Of a stretch of DNA of 15,861 nucleotides, positions 1 through 6,391 are shown piece after piece (within the stretch, counting starts at the first letter, position 1; every line of letters starts with the position of its first letter). The notes under the pieces were generated by a model, which was given only the letters and a program-made list of their open reading frames with translations, had not been told where the DNA came from and ran no database searches. A program made the position numbers and the translations under genes. Source of the stretch: Collinsella aerofaciens (GTDB taxonomy: Bacteria > Actinomycetota > Coriobacteriia > Coriobacteriales > Coriobacteriaceae); assembly GCA_008671285.1 (NCBI GenBank), contig RPYR01000092.1:1-15861 (forward strand), in the 5' to 3' direction.

Positions 1-55
1 ACCCTCCAATAAACGCGTTATCATCTTGACCCATGAACATACGTTAGGAGCAATC

Positions 56-1105
56 ATGCCAAACGAGAACAGCTACGAAGTCGCGCTGCAAAAGAGCAAC
101 GCCATTCGCGAGGGCCTGGCCAAGACGCCCGAGAAGTTCACCATGCTTACCGGCGACCGCCCCACCGGCCGTCTGCACCTGGGCCACTACTTTGGCACCC
201 TCAAGGGCCGCGTCGAGCTGCAGAACATGGGCGCCAAGACCAACGTGCTCATCGCCGACTACCAGGTCATCACCGACCGCGACACCACCGAGCACATCCA
301 GGACAACGTGTACAACATGGGGATGGACTACCTTGCCTGCGGAATCGACCCCGACAAGACCATGATCTACGCGCACTCCGCCGTGCCCGCCGCAAACCAG
401 CTCATGCTGCCGTTCCTGTCGCTGGTGTCCGAGGCCGAGCTGGCGCGCAACCCAACGGTAAAGGCCGAGATGGAGGCCTCGGGCCACGAGCTCACCGGTC
501 TTCTGCTCACCTACCCGGTGCACCAGGCCTGCGACATTCTGTTCTGCAAGGGCAACGTCGTGCCCGTCGGTCGCGACCAGCTGCCGCACATCGAGCTCAC
601 CCGCACCATCGCCCGCCGCTTTAACAACCGCTACGGCAAGGTATTTCCCGAGGTCGAAGCGCTGCTGTCCGAGACCCCGCTGCTGCCCGGCCTTGACGGT
701 CGCAAGATGAGCAAGAGCTACGGCAACGCCATCAATATTTCGATGCCCGCCGAGGAAACGGCCAAGCGCATCAAGAAGAGCCAGACCGACTCCGAGCGCA
801 TGATCACGTTCGACCCCGAGAACCGCCCCGGTGTGTCCGGCCTGCTTTCGACGGCTGCCATCTGCACCGGTCGCTCCGAGGTCGAGATTGCCGAGGAGAT
901 TGGCATGGGCGGCTCCGGCCAGCTCAAGAAGTACGTGACCGAGGCCGTCAACGAGTACTTCGCACCTATCCGCGAGCGTCGCCAGCGCTACGAGAACGAT
1001 CTGGACTATGTGAAGGACGTCCTGCATGAGGGCAACCGTCGCGCCAACGAGATCGCCGAGCAGACCCTGGCCGAGGTTCAGGACGCCATGGGTATGGTGT
1101 ACTAG
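56..1105 (+). CDS. trpS: Tryptophanyl-tRNA synthetase
   Basis: Class I aminoacyl-tRNA synthetase that charges tRNA-Trp with tryptophan in the cytosol, using ATP. The 349-residue product has the usual bacterial TrpS length. The N-terminal Rossmann fold carries the HIGH-like signature PTGRLHLGH (about residues 36-44). GRDQLPHIELTR follows at 172-183, and the KMSKS loop is exact at 217-221 (GRKMSKSYGNAI). The start is placed at the ATG at 56 because AGGAG lies at 46-50, five bases upstream; a TTG at 26 is in frame but has no such site and would add ten residues unlike the family. It ends in TAG and is followed 35 nt later by an intrinsic terminator, so it is probably the last or only gene of its unit. 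Only 55 nt of leader are visible, so a T-box, common upstream of trpS in Gram-positives, cannot be assessed. Confidence 0.97.
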   Translation: MPNENSYEVALQKSNAIREGLAKTPEKFTMLTGDRPTGRLHLGHYFGTLKGRVELQNMGAKTNVLIADYQVITDRDTTEHIQDNVYNMGMDYLACGIDPDKTMIYAHSAVPAANQLMLPFLSLVSEAELARNPTVKAEMEASGHELTGLLLTYPVHQACDILFCKGNVVPVGRDQLPHIELTRTIARRFNNRYGKVFPEVEALLSETPLLPGLDGRKMSKSYGNAINISMPAEETAKRIKKSQTDSERMITFDPENRPGVSGLLSTAAICTGRSEVEIAEEIGMGGSGQLKKYVTEAVNEYFAPIRERRQRYENDLDYVKDVLHEGNRRANEIAEQTLAEVQDAMGMVY

Positions 1106-1140
1106 GCCGATCTGCTGGCTTGAGCTTTCGATTGCTTTAG

Positions 1141-1168
1141 GGCGGGCGCTACGGCGTCCGCCTTTTTT
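1141..1168 (+). terminator. Intrinsic terminator of trpS
   Basis: A 9-bp stem GGCGGGCGC/GCGTCCGCC (one G-U pair) closes a UACG tetraloop and is followed directly by six T. This is a textbook Rho-independent terminator 35 nt after the trpS stop. Confidence 0.93.
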
Positions 1169-1190
1169 GGAGCCGGACCGCTTCGGCTCC
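1169..1190. repeat. Small inverted repeat behind the trpS terminator
   Basis: GGAGCCG at 1169-1175 pairs perfectly with CGGCTCC at 1184-1190 across an 8-nt loop. It has no T tract. It may be a backup 3' hairpin or incidental. Confidence 0.4.
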
Positions 1191-1215
1191 GTCCATCGCA
1201 CCCCCTCGACAAACA

Positions 1216-1257
1216 GGAACAGGCCCGCCGGCAGCTAGTTGCCAGCGGGCCTGTTCC
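1216..1257. repeat. Long two-part hairpin
   Basis: GGAACAGGCCCGC (1216-1228) is perfectly complementary to GCGGGCCTGTTCC (1245-1257). After one mismatch a second stem, GGCA/TGCC, closes a GCTAGT loop. No T tract follows on either strand, so it is not a standard terminator. It could be a structured RNA element or a REP-like repeat. Confidence 0.6.
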
Positions 1258-1441
1258 CGAAGCACACCGTTGAATCGCACAGAGGGGAGGAATGCGAATC
1301 AAACTCAACAGGGCAGGCTTTTTCATCGCCTATTGCCTGCTCCGTTGCTGAAACCAATATAGTTCACCGTGGTTTACTTTCTGACGGCAAAGTACGCCAC
1401 CACACCTTCTCCATAAGTTAGCTCTGGTAAACCTACAGCGT
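1258..1441. other. Gene-free stretch with operator-like repeats, possible regulatory remnant
   Basis: Nothing in this stretch resembles a known protein. A 19-codon frame (ATG 1292 to TGA 1351) sits only one base behind a strong GGGGAGG, too close for a normal ribosome binding site. Further on, GGTTTAC (1371-1377) and GTAAACC (1427-1433) form an inverted pair. The second lies inside TTAGCTCTGGTAAACCTA (1418-1435), which loosely resembles metal-regulator (DtxR/IdeR-type) half-sites. No gene starts nearby that such sites could control, so this may be the residue of a lost gene. The functional reading is weak. Confidence 0.25.
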
Positions 1442-1482
1442 AAAACCACCACAAAGGGGACAGGCACCTTTGTGGTGGTTTT
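1442..1482. repeat. ACCACC hairpin repeat, copy 1 (terminator-like)
   Basis: AAAACCACCACAAAGG (1442-1457) pairs perfectly with CCTTTGTGGTGGTTTT (1467-1482) around the loop GGACAGGCA. It starts 16 nt after the stop of the minus-strand alkyltransferase gene. Read on that strand it ends in TTTT, so it can act as an intrinsic terminator. Three more copies lie at about 1849, 3426 and 4387. Confidence 0.85.
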
Positions 1483-1498
1483 GGCCACGGCAGAGCTG

Positions 1499-1819
1499 TT
1501 AGAGTCCGGCAGGCCAGCGACAGGCGGCCAAGTCGACGTGCATGGGATCGGTAAACGTCACGCCCTCCCCCATTAAGAGCTCACGCTGGGCATCGGGGCC
1601 GCCAAAGGCAAAGCCCTCACAGATACGGCCGTCGGCAAACACCACGCGATGACAGGGAATTTGGCCGGGGCGCGGGTTGCTGTGCAGCGCATAGCCCACA
1701 TAGCGCGCGCTCCGCGGACGACCGGCAAGCAGCGCCACCTGACCGTAGGTGGCAACCATCCCCTCGGGAATCTGCTCGACCACCTCATACACCCGCTCAA
1801 AAAAGCCCTCAGACGCCAT
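1499..1819 (-). CDS. MGMT-family alkyltransferase-like DNA-binding protein
   Basis: A 106-residue single-domain protein matching the C-terminal DNA-binding/active-site domain of O6-alkylguanine-DNA alkyltransferases (COG3695-type short proteins). YGQVA sits at 25-29, the helix-turn-helix and Arg-finger segment RPRSARYVGYAL at about 34-45, and the active-site box PCHRVV at 55-60. The cysteine (Cys56) is kept, unlike classic ATL proteins that have Trp there, so direct methyl transfer from O6-alkylguanine is possible. It lacks the N-terminal domain of full-length Ogt/Ada. It could either repair lesions itself or flag them for nucleotide excision repair. Start ATG at 1819 has AAAGGAG six bases upstream. 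Hairpin repeats flank the gene on both sides. Confidence 0.87.
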   Translation of the reverse strand: MASEGFFERVYEVVEQIPEGMVATYGQVALLAGRPRSARYVGYALHSNPRPGQIPCHRVVFADGRICEGFAFGGPDAQRELLMGEGVTFTDPMHVDLAACRWPAGL

Positions 1820-1848
1820 CGCATGCTCCTTTCAACCGAAACAAGCAT

Positions 1849-1888
1849 AAACCACCAAAAAGGTGCCTGTCCCCTTTGTGGTGGTTTT
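1849..1888. repeat. ACCACC hairpin repeat, copy 2
   Basis: Same family as copy 1 but in opposite orientation: AAACCACC at 1849-1856, core GGTGCCTGTCCCC, closing CCTTTGTGGTGGTTTT (1873-1888). One arm has a single mismatch (AAAAAGG instead of ACAAAGG). It begins 10 nt after the degV-like stop codon, between that gene and the alkyltransferase gene. Confidence 0.83.
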
Positions 1889-1898
1889 GACCGGAAAG

Positions 1899-2753
1899 CT
1901 AGTTGGCGGGGCGGAAGAAAGCTACGGCTACGGCGCCGGGGCCCACGTGGGTGCCGATGGTGGCGCCAATGGTGTGGATGGGCAGCTCGTTCTCGGTGTG
2001 TCCAGCCCACAGTGCCGCGCTGTCCTCGATATACTTCTTGAGCACGGCGTCCGAAAGGCCCGTATAGCCCAGCGCCAGCGGCATGGAAAAGTCGACGCCG
2101 CCCGCTTTTTCGACCTTTTGGTTCAGCAGGTTACGGCCGTTCTTGGAACCGCGCGCCTTGCCCAGCTGCACGATCAGGCCGTCCTCGGCGGCCACCACGG
2201 GCTTAACGTTGAGCAGCGTGCCCACAGCGCCCGCAGCAGCAGACAGGCGACCGCCACGCACCAAGTACTCCAGCGTCTCGAGCAGGCCGATGACGACCAC
2301 ACGGTCGCGCCCGGCCTCGACGGCCGCCGCGATCTGGGCCGCGCTACGGCCCTCGTCCACCAAGCGCAGCGCATACTCGACCAGCACGCGCTCGCCCAGG
2401 GTGACGTTGTTGCTATCTACCACGAACACGTCGCCGCCCGGCGCCTCGGCAAGTGCGGTACGGGCACTCTGATTGGTGCCCGAAAGCTTGGCGCCAACGG
2501 TAATAATCACTGCCTCGTCGCCGGCCTCACGCGCCTCGGCAATCGCCTGCGAAAACGCGTACGGGTTGACCTGGCCGGTCTTGGGCAGCTCATCGCGCTC
2601 CACGAGCATCTCGTAAAAGCGCTGGTGATCGATGTCGACGCCATCCATGTACACATCGGTGCCAAAGGTGACGGACAGCGGCAGAACACGCAGAGCGGGG
2701 TGCTCAGCCGGCGACATATCGCTCGCGGAATCGGTAATAATACGAATGGACAT
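1899..2753 (-). CDS. DegV family fatty-acid-binding protein (FakB-like)
   Basis: The 284-residue product has the standard DegV length. Hallmarks are TDSASD (7-12), KTGQVNP (58-64), KLSGT (89-93), VVDSNNVTLG (111-120), RGGRLS (166-171), LNVKP (181-185) and the C-terminal GTHVGPGAVA (267-276). Proteins of this family hold a single fatty acid in a buried pocket. In Firmicutes the FakB members present exogenous fatty acids to the kinase FakA for phosphorylation and entry into phospholipid synthesis. No FakA is visible in this window, so the exact partner is unknown. The start is the ATG at 2753, with AAAGGA six bases upstream; a longer frame beginning at 2858 has no such site. A MarR regulator lies 119 nt upstream on the same strand. 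Confidence 0.93.
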   Translation of the reverse strand: MSIRIITDSASDMSPAEHPALRVLPLSVTFGTDVYMDGVDIDHQRFYEMLVERDELPKTGQVNPYAFSQAIAEAREAGDEAVIITVGAKLSGTNQSARTALAEAPGGDVFVVDSNNVTLGERVLVEYALRLVDEGRSAAQIAAAVEAGRDRVVVIGLLETLEYLVRGGRLSAAAGAVGTLLNVKPVVAAEDGLIVQLGKARGSKNGRNLLNQKVEKAGGVDFSMPLALGYTGLSDAVLKKYIEDSAALWAGHTENELPIHTIGATIGTHVGPGAVAVAFFRPAN

Positions 2754-2872
2754 AGCGAATCCTTTCTTGCGCGGACCTCGCGCGGGGAATTTTGACAGCA
2801 ATGCCCCGGCACGGTATACGCGCTCAAACGGGACTATGCAGTTGTTAATTGGAAGCAAATGCCTTGGCGGCC

Positions 2873-3322
2873 TTAGATCTCGCGCAGGGTGTTGAGAATC
2901 GTGCGCAGCGACGCATACATCTGCTCGCGCTGCTCCACACCCATAGCCTTACCGGTGGTATCGAGCACCTCGCGAATGATGCGGTCCGCCTCGCTCATGC
3001 TCTCGCCGCCCAGAGCGGTCAGGCGCACCGGAGCACGATACTTAACGGCGGCATCGCCCGAATCATCGACCTCGACGTAGCCACCCTCCTCCAGATGTGC
3101 GAGCGTACGCGAGACGGCGGCGCGGGTCACGCCTGCCATGCGAGCCAGGTCGGCGCCAGTCAGGCCGTCCTTGCTGCGCTCAAGATAGTACAGGCACATA
3201 ACGTCGGAGCCCTTGAGACCCAGCCTTGCGCCCTCAGACGTCTTAATGCGCTGGATCTCCTTGTAGAGTCCGCTGATCAGTCCGACAAAGTCCTCGAAAC
3301 GTGTCTCGTCGCTCTGCTGCAT
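2873..3322 (-). CDS. MarR family transcriptional regulator
   Basis: A 149-residue protein with the MarR layout: N-terminal dimerisation helix (about 5-30), winged helix-turn-helix (about 38-105) and C-terminal dimerisation helices (about 108-149). The HTH core reads LTGADLARMAGVTRAAVSRT (54-73), followed by LAHLEEGGYVEVDDSGD and a wing with RAPVRLTALG. Such proteins are small-molecule-responsive repressors or activators acting as dimers on palindromic DNA. It lies directly upstream of the DegV gene on the same strand, so it may control it, possibly in the manner of FabT, a MarR protein that controls fatty-acid genes; this is inference from position. The start ATG 3322 has only a weak, distant AAAGG, so translation may be modest. 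Confidence 0.9.
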   Translation of the reverse strand: MQQSDETRFEDFVGLISGLYKEIQRIKTSEGARLGLKGSDVMCLYYLERSKDGLTGADLARMAGVTRAAVSRTLAHLEEGGYVEVDDSGDAAVKYRAPVRLTALGGESMSEADRIIREVLDTTGKAMGVEQREQMYASLRTILNTLREI

Positions 3323-3342
3323 GGGAGACGACCGCCTTTCGC

Positions 3343-3356
3343 TTGCATAATGCTAA
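3343..3356. promoter_or_regulatory. Possible MarR operator or -10 region
   Basis: TTGCATAATGCTAA contains the perfect palindrome GCATAATGC (3345-3353). On the minus strand it includes CATTAT, a fair -10 hexamer 25-30 nt ahead of the marR start. No convincing -35 was found. Autoregulation through this site is a guess based on how MarR genes usually work. Confidence 0.3.
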
Positions 3357-3425
3357 CGGGTAAACATCTTAGTCGCATAAGGCGAAACCCGTACCCAAAT
3401 ACCCCATTTGTTAACCCATCAACAT

Positions 3426-3466
3426 AAAAACCACCACAAAGAGGACAGGCACCTTTGTGGTGGTTT
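3426..3466. repeat. ACCACC hairpin repeat, copy 3 (terminator-like)
   Basis: AAACCACCACAAAG (3428-3441) pairs with CTTTGTGGTGGTTT (3453-3466); the loop carries AGGACAGGCAC, one base different from copy 1. It lies 29 nt after the stop of the B3/B4 protein gene, and on that strand the stem ends in five T (3430-3426), as in an intrinsic terminator. Confidence 0.85.
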
Positions 3467-3495
3467 GGGCCGGCGAACATGATCCGCAGGCGTCG

Positions 3496-4215
3496 CTACA
3501 GCTCCACGCAGGGATTGTCGCGGGTCACAAGCGTCTTAACGACAACCGTAGCGCCCAGATAACGCTCGAGCAACTCGGCGAGACGATCAACGGCAGCCTG
3601 GCAATCCCCCATCCGCTCGGGCTCCACGCACTCAATCGCCAGGAACGCATCGGCCGAATCATCGGACAGCGCCGTTCGAACGCCGTCGCGCCAGTTCCAG
3701 CAGCGGCACACGGCGCCTGCATCATCGATGTAGGCGAGCTCGCCGGGCAGCGTCGGATCGTCCGCCTCCTCGCCAAGCGGCCAGAACGCATCGCCACCGT
3801 CGGTCACCTTCAGGCGAAGGTCTCCCTCGATCGCATGCAGATCCTCGCCTCCCACGGGCAGCGCGTAGGTCAACGACACCGTGTTGTAGATGTCCACCGC
3901 GGGCGCAATGTGGCCCACCGGCTTGCCTTTGAGCACGCGTTTGAGCAGGTTCTCGATTGAGCAACGCGCGCCCTTCTTGGTCTTGAACAGACGATAGGCC
4001 TCGCGCCATGCCTTGACCGGTGCGTTCTCGCTGATAGTATCGCTGGTCAGATGACGCTCCGCATCGATATTGGCGCGGTCGAGCAACGCCGCAATCGCAT
4101 CCACGTCCTCTTGAGGAATCTGAGCCGTGGGCTTCATGCCCTCCACGACCACAACACCGACCGCTGCCTGCGGAAACAGCTCCCAGAATGAATCCTCGGC
4201 AATAAAGCTCTTCAT
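3496..4215 (-). CDS. B3/B4 domain protein (tRNA-synthetase editing-like, COG3382)
   Basis: The 239-residue product resembles stand-alone B3/B4 domains, the part of the phenylalanyl-tRNA synthetase beta subunit that edits mischarged tRNA. The recognisable core spans about 60-215. It includes KAWREAYRLF (68-77), GARCSIENLLKRVLKGK (82-98), the strand VDIYNTVSLTYALPVGGEDL (107-126), a GDLRL segment (131-135) and CRCWNWRDGVRT (170-181). Free-standing members are usually annotated as probable tRNA-binding or editing proteins; the substrate here is not visible. The start is set at ATG 4215, with AAGGGAGA four bases upstream; an in-frame ATG at 4230 overlaps that site. No synthetase gene is adjacent. 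It is bounded by hairpin repeats on both sides. Confidence 0.85.
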   Translation of the reverse strand: MKSFIAEDSFWELFPQAAVGVVVVEGMKPTAQIPQEDVDAIAALLDRANIDAERHLTSDTISENAPVKAWREAYRLFKTKKGARCSIENLLKRVLKGKPVGHIAPAVDIYNTVSLTYALPVGGEDLHAIEGDLRLKVTDGGDAFWPLGEEADDPTLPGELAYIDDAGAVCRCWNWRDGVRTALSDDSADAFLAIECVEPERMGDCQAAVDRLAELLERYLGATVVVKTLVTRDNPCVEL

Positions 4216-4243
4216 ACGCTCTCCCTTCATTGTGCGCGCCCGA

Positions 4244-4274
4244 GTGAGGGCGCCTAAACAAAAAGCGCCCTCAC
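4244..4274. repeat. Inverted repeat upstream of the B3/B4 gene
   Basis: GTGAGGGCGC (4244-4253) is perfectly complementary to GCGCCCTCAC (4265-4274) with an 11-nt A-rich spacer. It lies 28 nt upstream of the B3/B4 start, so on the minus strand it would be in the leader or promoter. Its role is unknown. Confidence 0.55.
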
Positions 4275-4386
4275 AACGGCCACCTTCAAAGTCCTACGGT
4301 GCCGTCACAAGAACGCTTGCGCTGTCCCCATCCGGAGAAGGGGACGATATGTCAGGCGTATTGTAACCCGAGTCATCCACACGAGC

Positions 4387-4423
4387 AAAACCACCACAAA
4401 GGTGCCTGTCCCCTTTGTGGTGG
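4387..4423. repeat. ACCACC hairpin repeat, copy 4 (terminator-like)
   Basis: CCACCACAAAGG (4391-4402) pairs with CCTTTGTGGTGG (4412-4423) around TGCCTGTCC. The orientation is the same as copy 2. It lies 19 nt behind the pckA stop and on that strand ends in TTTT (4390-4387). Confidence 0.85.
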
Positions 4424-4442
4424 ATATGGACTCACGGCGAAG

Positions 4443-6113
4443 CTAGTGGCGGAGTCCCAGCAGGCCGCGGCCGCGATGACGGGCCTCGGCGGACACCTGG
4501 GCGTGCGGGCCGGCGGCTTTGACGGACTCGGGCAGGTGCGAGTACTTCTTCTCGAAGTTCTCCTCGAACATCACCGCCAGGTTGTGCGCGGCCTCGTCGT
4601 AGCGCGCGGTGCTCTGCCAGTATTGGCGCGGCACCAGGATGCCATCGGGCACGCCGTGGCACGTCGTGGGAATGTCGACGTTAAAGATGTCGTCGTGCAC
4701 GAACTCGCTGTCCTCAATGGTGCCGGCGAGGGCGCGCGCGACCAGCGAGCGCGTGTAGGCCAGCTCGATGCGATGACCCACGCCGTAGCCGCCGCCGATC
4801 CAGCCGGTGTTGACCAGGTACACACGCGTGCGGCCGTCTGCAATGCGCTCGCCGAGCATCTTGGCGTAAACCATGGGGTCGAGCGGCATAAACGGCTCGC
4901 CGAACAGCGAAGAGAACGTGGGCGTGGGCTCGGTGACGCCGACCTCGGTGCCGGGAATCTTAGCCGTAAAGCCCGTCACAAAGTGGTACATGGCGGCGTC
5001 GGCCGTCAGGCGTGAGATGGGCGGCAGCACGCCAAAAGCGTCGCAAGTCAGGAACAGCACGACACTCGGAGTGGTGCCCATGCCCTTAGTCCACGCGTTA
5101 GGAATGTGCTCCACGGGATAGGCCGCGCGCGTGTTGTGCGTGATCGAGATGTCGTCGTAGTTGGGCTTGCGGTTCTCGTCGAGCACCACGTTTTCGCAGA
5201 TCGCGCCAAAGCGGACAGCGTTGAAGATCTCGGGCTCGTGGACGGCGTCCAGGCCCTCGCATTTGGCGTAGCAGCCGCCCTCGATGTTAAAGATGCCCAT
5301 GTCGGACCAGCCGTGCTCGTCGTCGCCAATCAGCAGGCGCGTGGGATTGGCCGAAAGCGTGGTCTTGCCGGTGCCGGACAGGCCAAAGAACACGGCGGTC
5401 TCGTGCGTGACGGGATCCATGCTGGCCGAGCAGTGCATGGGCAGCACGTCGTCCTCGACGGGCAGCAGATAGTTCATAACGCTGAAGATGGACTTTTTGA
5501 TCTCGCCGGAGTAGCCGGTACCCGCGACCAAAATCACGCGCTCCTGGAAGTTGATGACCACGGCGGCGCTGGAGTTGAGGCCCTTGATGGCAGGGTCGCA
5601 TTGGTAGCCCGGCGCGGCGAGCACGCAGAAGTCCGGCTCGCCGGTGCGCGCGATTTCGCGGGCGAGCGGGCGGGCGAGCATCTGCTTAATGAAGAGCGCC
5701 TGGCTGGCACGCTCGCAGGCGACGAGCAGGCGGCGCGTGTGGTTGCGGTCGGCGCCGGCCATGCCGCGGGTGACGAACACATCGCGCTCGTTGAGATAGT
5801 CGACGATGCCGGCTTTGATGACCTCGTAGCTTTCGACGGACAGCGGGCGGTTGACGGCGCCCCAGGCAATCTTGTCGTGGACATCGGGGGTGTCAACGAT
5901 AAAGCGGTCGTTGGGCGAACGTCCGGTACGCTCCCCCGTCTCGATCACCAGCGCGCCGTTGGATGCCATGCGGCCTTCGTTGCGGCGGATGGCATGCTCG
6001 ACGAGCTCGGCTGCCGGCAGGTCAACCAGCAGGCGGGGCTGGTTCTCAGCGGGGTCTTCGACCAGCGTAATGCCAAAATTGGACAGAACTTCTGCAGGGG
6101 TAACACCAGGCAT
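4443..6113 (-). CDS. pckA: Phosphoenolpyruvate carboxykinase (ATP)
   Basis: Interconverts oxaloacetate + ATP and PEP + CO2 + ADP in the cytosol. It works in gluconeogenesis or, in anaerobes, as an ATP-forming carboxylating step towards succinate. The product is 556 residues, slightly longer than the usual 530-540. Visible motifs are the substrate-binding RTGRSPNDRF (62-71), GTGYSGEIKKSIFS (198-211), the P-loop GLSGTGKTT (244-252), the metal-binding kinase-2 motif LIGDDEHGW (261-269) and IFNIEGGCYAK (274-284). These mark the ATP-dependent class rather than the GTP class. The start is ATG 6113 because AAAGGAGG lies four bases upstream; the open frame continues to 6227 without support. A long leader carries two palindromes that could be operators. 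lctP lies upstream on the same strand, 278 nt away. Confidence 0.97.
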   Translation of the reverse strand: MPGVTPAEVLSNFGITLVEDPAENQPRLLVDLPAAELVEHAIRRNEGRMASNGALVIETGERTGRSPNDRFIVDTPDVHDKIAWGAVNRPLSVESYEVIKAGIVDYLNERDVFVTRGMAGADRNHTRRLLVACERASQALFIKQMLARPLAREIARTGEPDFCVLAAPGYQCDPAIKGLNSSAAVVINFQERVILVAGTGYSGEIKKSIFSVMNYLLPVEDDVLPMHCSASMDPVTHETAVFFGLSGTGKTTLSANPTRLLIGDDEHGWSDMGIFNIEGGCYAKCEGLDAVHEPEIFNAVRFGAICENVVLDENRKPNYDDISITHNTRAAYPVEHIPNAWTKGMGTTPSVVLFLTCDAFGVLPPISRLTADAAMYHFVTGFTAKIPGTEVGVTEPTPTFSSLFGEPFMPLDPMVYAKMLGERIADGRTRVYLVNTGWIGGGYGVGHRIELAYTRSLVARALAGTIEDSEFVHDDIFNVDIPTTCHGVPDGILVPRQYWQSTARYDEAAHNLAVMFEENFEKKYSHLPESVKAAGPHAQVSAEARHRGRGLLGLRH

Positions 6114-6154
6114 GGGGCCTCCTTTAAAAACGCGGCACGTGGACGCGGCGCGCA

Positions 6155-6170
6155 CTTTACTCACGTAAAG
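6155..6170. promoter_or_regulatory. Palindrome CTTTAC-N4-GTAAAG in the pckA leader
   Basis: Two perfect 6-bp arms with a TCAC spacer, 42 nt upstream of the pckA start. This size and spacing suit a dimeric repressor site. No regulator is encoded nearby. Confidence 0.35.
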
Positions 6171-6187
6171 CCCGTTGTACCCGATAT

Positions 6188-6203
6188 GCAAAAACGTTTT
6201 TGC
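6188..6203. promoter_or_regulatory. 16-bp perfect palindrome upstream of pckA
   Basis: GCAAAAACGTTTTTGC is fully self-complementary with a central CG, a shape typical of LacI/CcpA-family operators. It lies 75 nt upstream of the pckA start. Control of PEP carboxykinase by carbon source would fit, but the regulator is not identifiable here. Confidence 0.45.
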
Positions 6204-6254
6204 GGCAAGGGCGGCAAGCCCGCCCAACGGTCAAAAATCGCAGGCAAGCGGCCC

Positions 6255-6328
6255 AGTCATTGGGGACGTTCTTAAACGACTAGTCATTGGGGACACTCTT
6301 GAACAGACAACATTCAAGGAGTGTCCCC
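6255..6328. repeat. AGTCATTGGGGAC repeat with hairpin
   Basis: AGTCATTGGGGAC occurs twice in direct orientation (6255-6267 and 6282-6294). The second copy opens a hairpin: GGGGACACTC-TTGAA (6289-6303) pairs with TTCAA-G-GAGTGTCCCC (6313-6328) with one bulged base. It lies between lctP and pckA and resembles the other GGGAC-core repeats in this window. Confidence 0.75.
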
Positions 6329-6334
6329 GGATGC

Positions 6335-6390
6335 CGGCACTTAGGGACGTTCCCAAAGTGCCGGCACATAAGGAACGTCCCTAAGTGCCG
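6335..6390. repeat. 19-bp inverted repeat right behind lctP
   Basis: CGGCACTTAGGGACGTTCC (6335-6353) pairs perfectly with GGAACGTCCCTAAGTGCCG (6372-6390). The loop itself contains the palindrome GTGCCGGCAC. It starts one nucleotide after the lctP stop codon, so the lctP transcript must end in, or pass through, a very stable hairpin. There is no T tract. Confidence 0.85.
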
Positions 6391-6391
6391 A

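Noticed and set aside
44..1201. Long minus-strand open frame opposite trpS
   Set aside because: It is the antisense shadow of trpS: it has no recognisable domain, is low in complexity and rich in V, L, G and H, and runs through the trpS terminator.
1239..1421. 60-codon plus-strand frame behind trpS
   Set aside because: It starts inside a hairpin, lacks a ribosome binding site and resembles nothing known.
1863..2795. Long plus-strand frame opposite the degV-like gene
   Set aside because: No ribosome binding site or known domain; the minus frame has full DegV motifs. High GC creates such shadows.
2754..2858. N-terminal extension of the degV-like protein
   Set aside because: The family starts at the MSIRIITDSASD segment, and a good ribosome binding site supports ATG 2753.
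4321..4345. GTCCCC/GGGGAC inverted repeat as another repeat copy
   Set aside because: Only a 6-bp stem with a 10-nt loop; it may be a decayed relative of the GGGAC repeats but is too short to call.
1442..4423. ACCACC repeats as a CRISPR array
   Set aside because: Only four copies, separated by whole genes, in alternating orientation and without regular spacers. They are dispersed hairpin repeats.
5106..6275. 389-codon plus-strand frame opposite pckA
   Set aside because: Antisense to a gene with exact PEP carboxykinase motifs; its residues are dominated by V, G, A, H and D in a manner typical of shadow frames.
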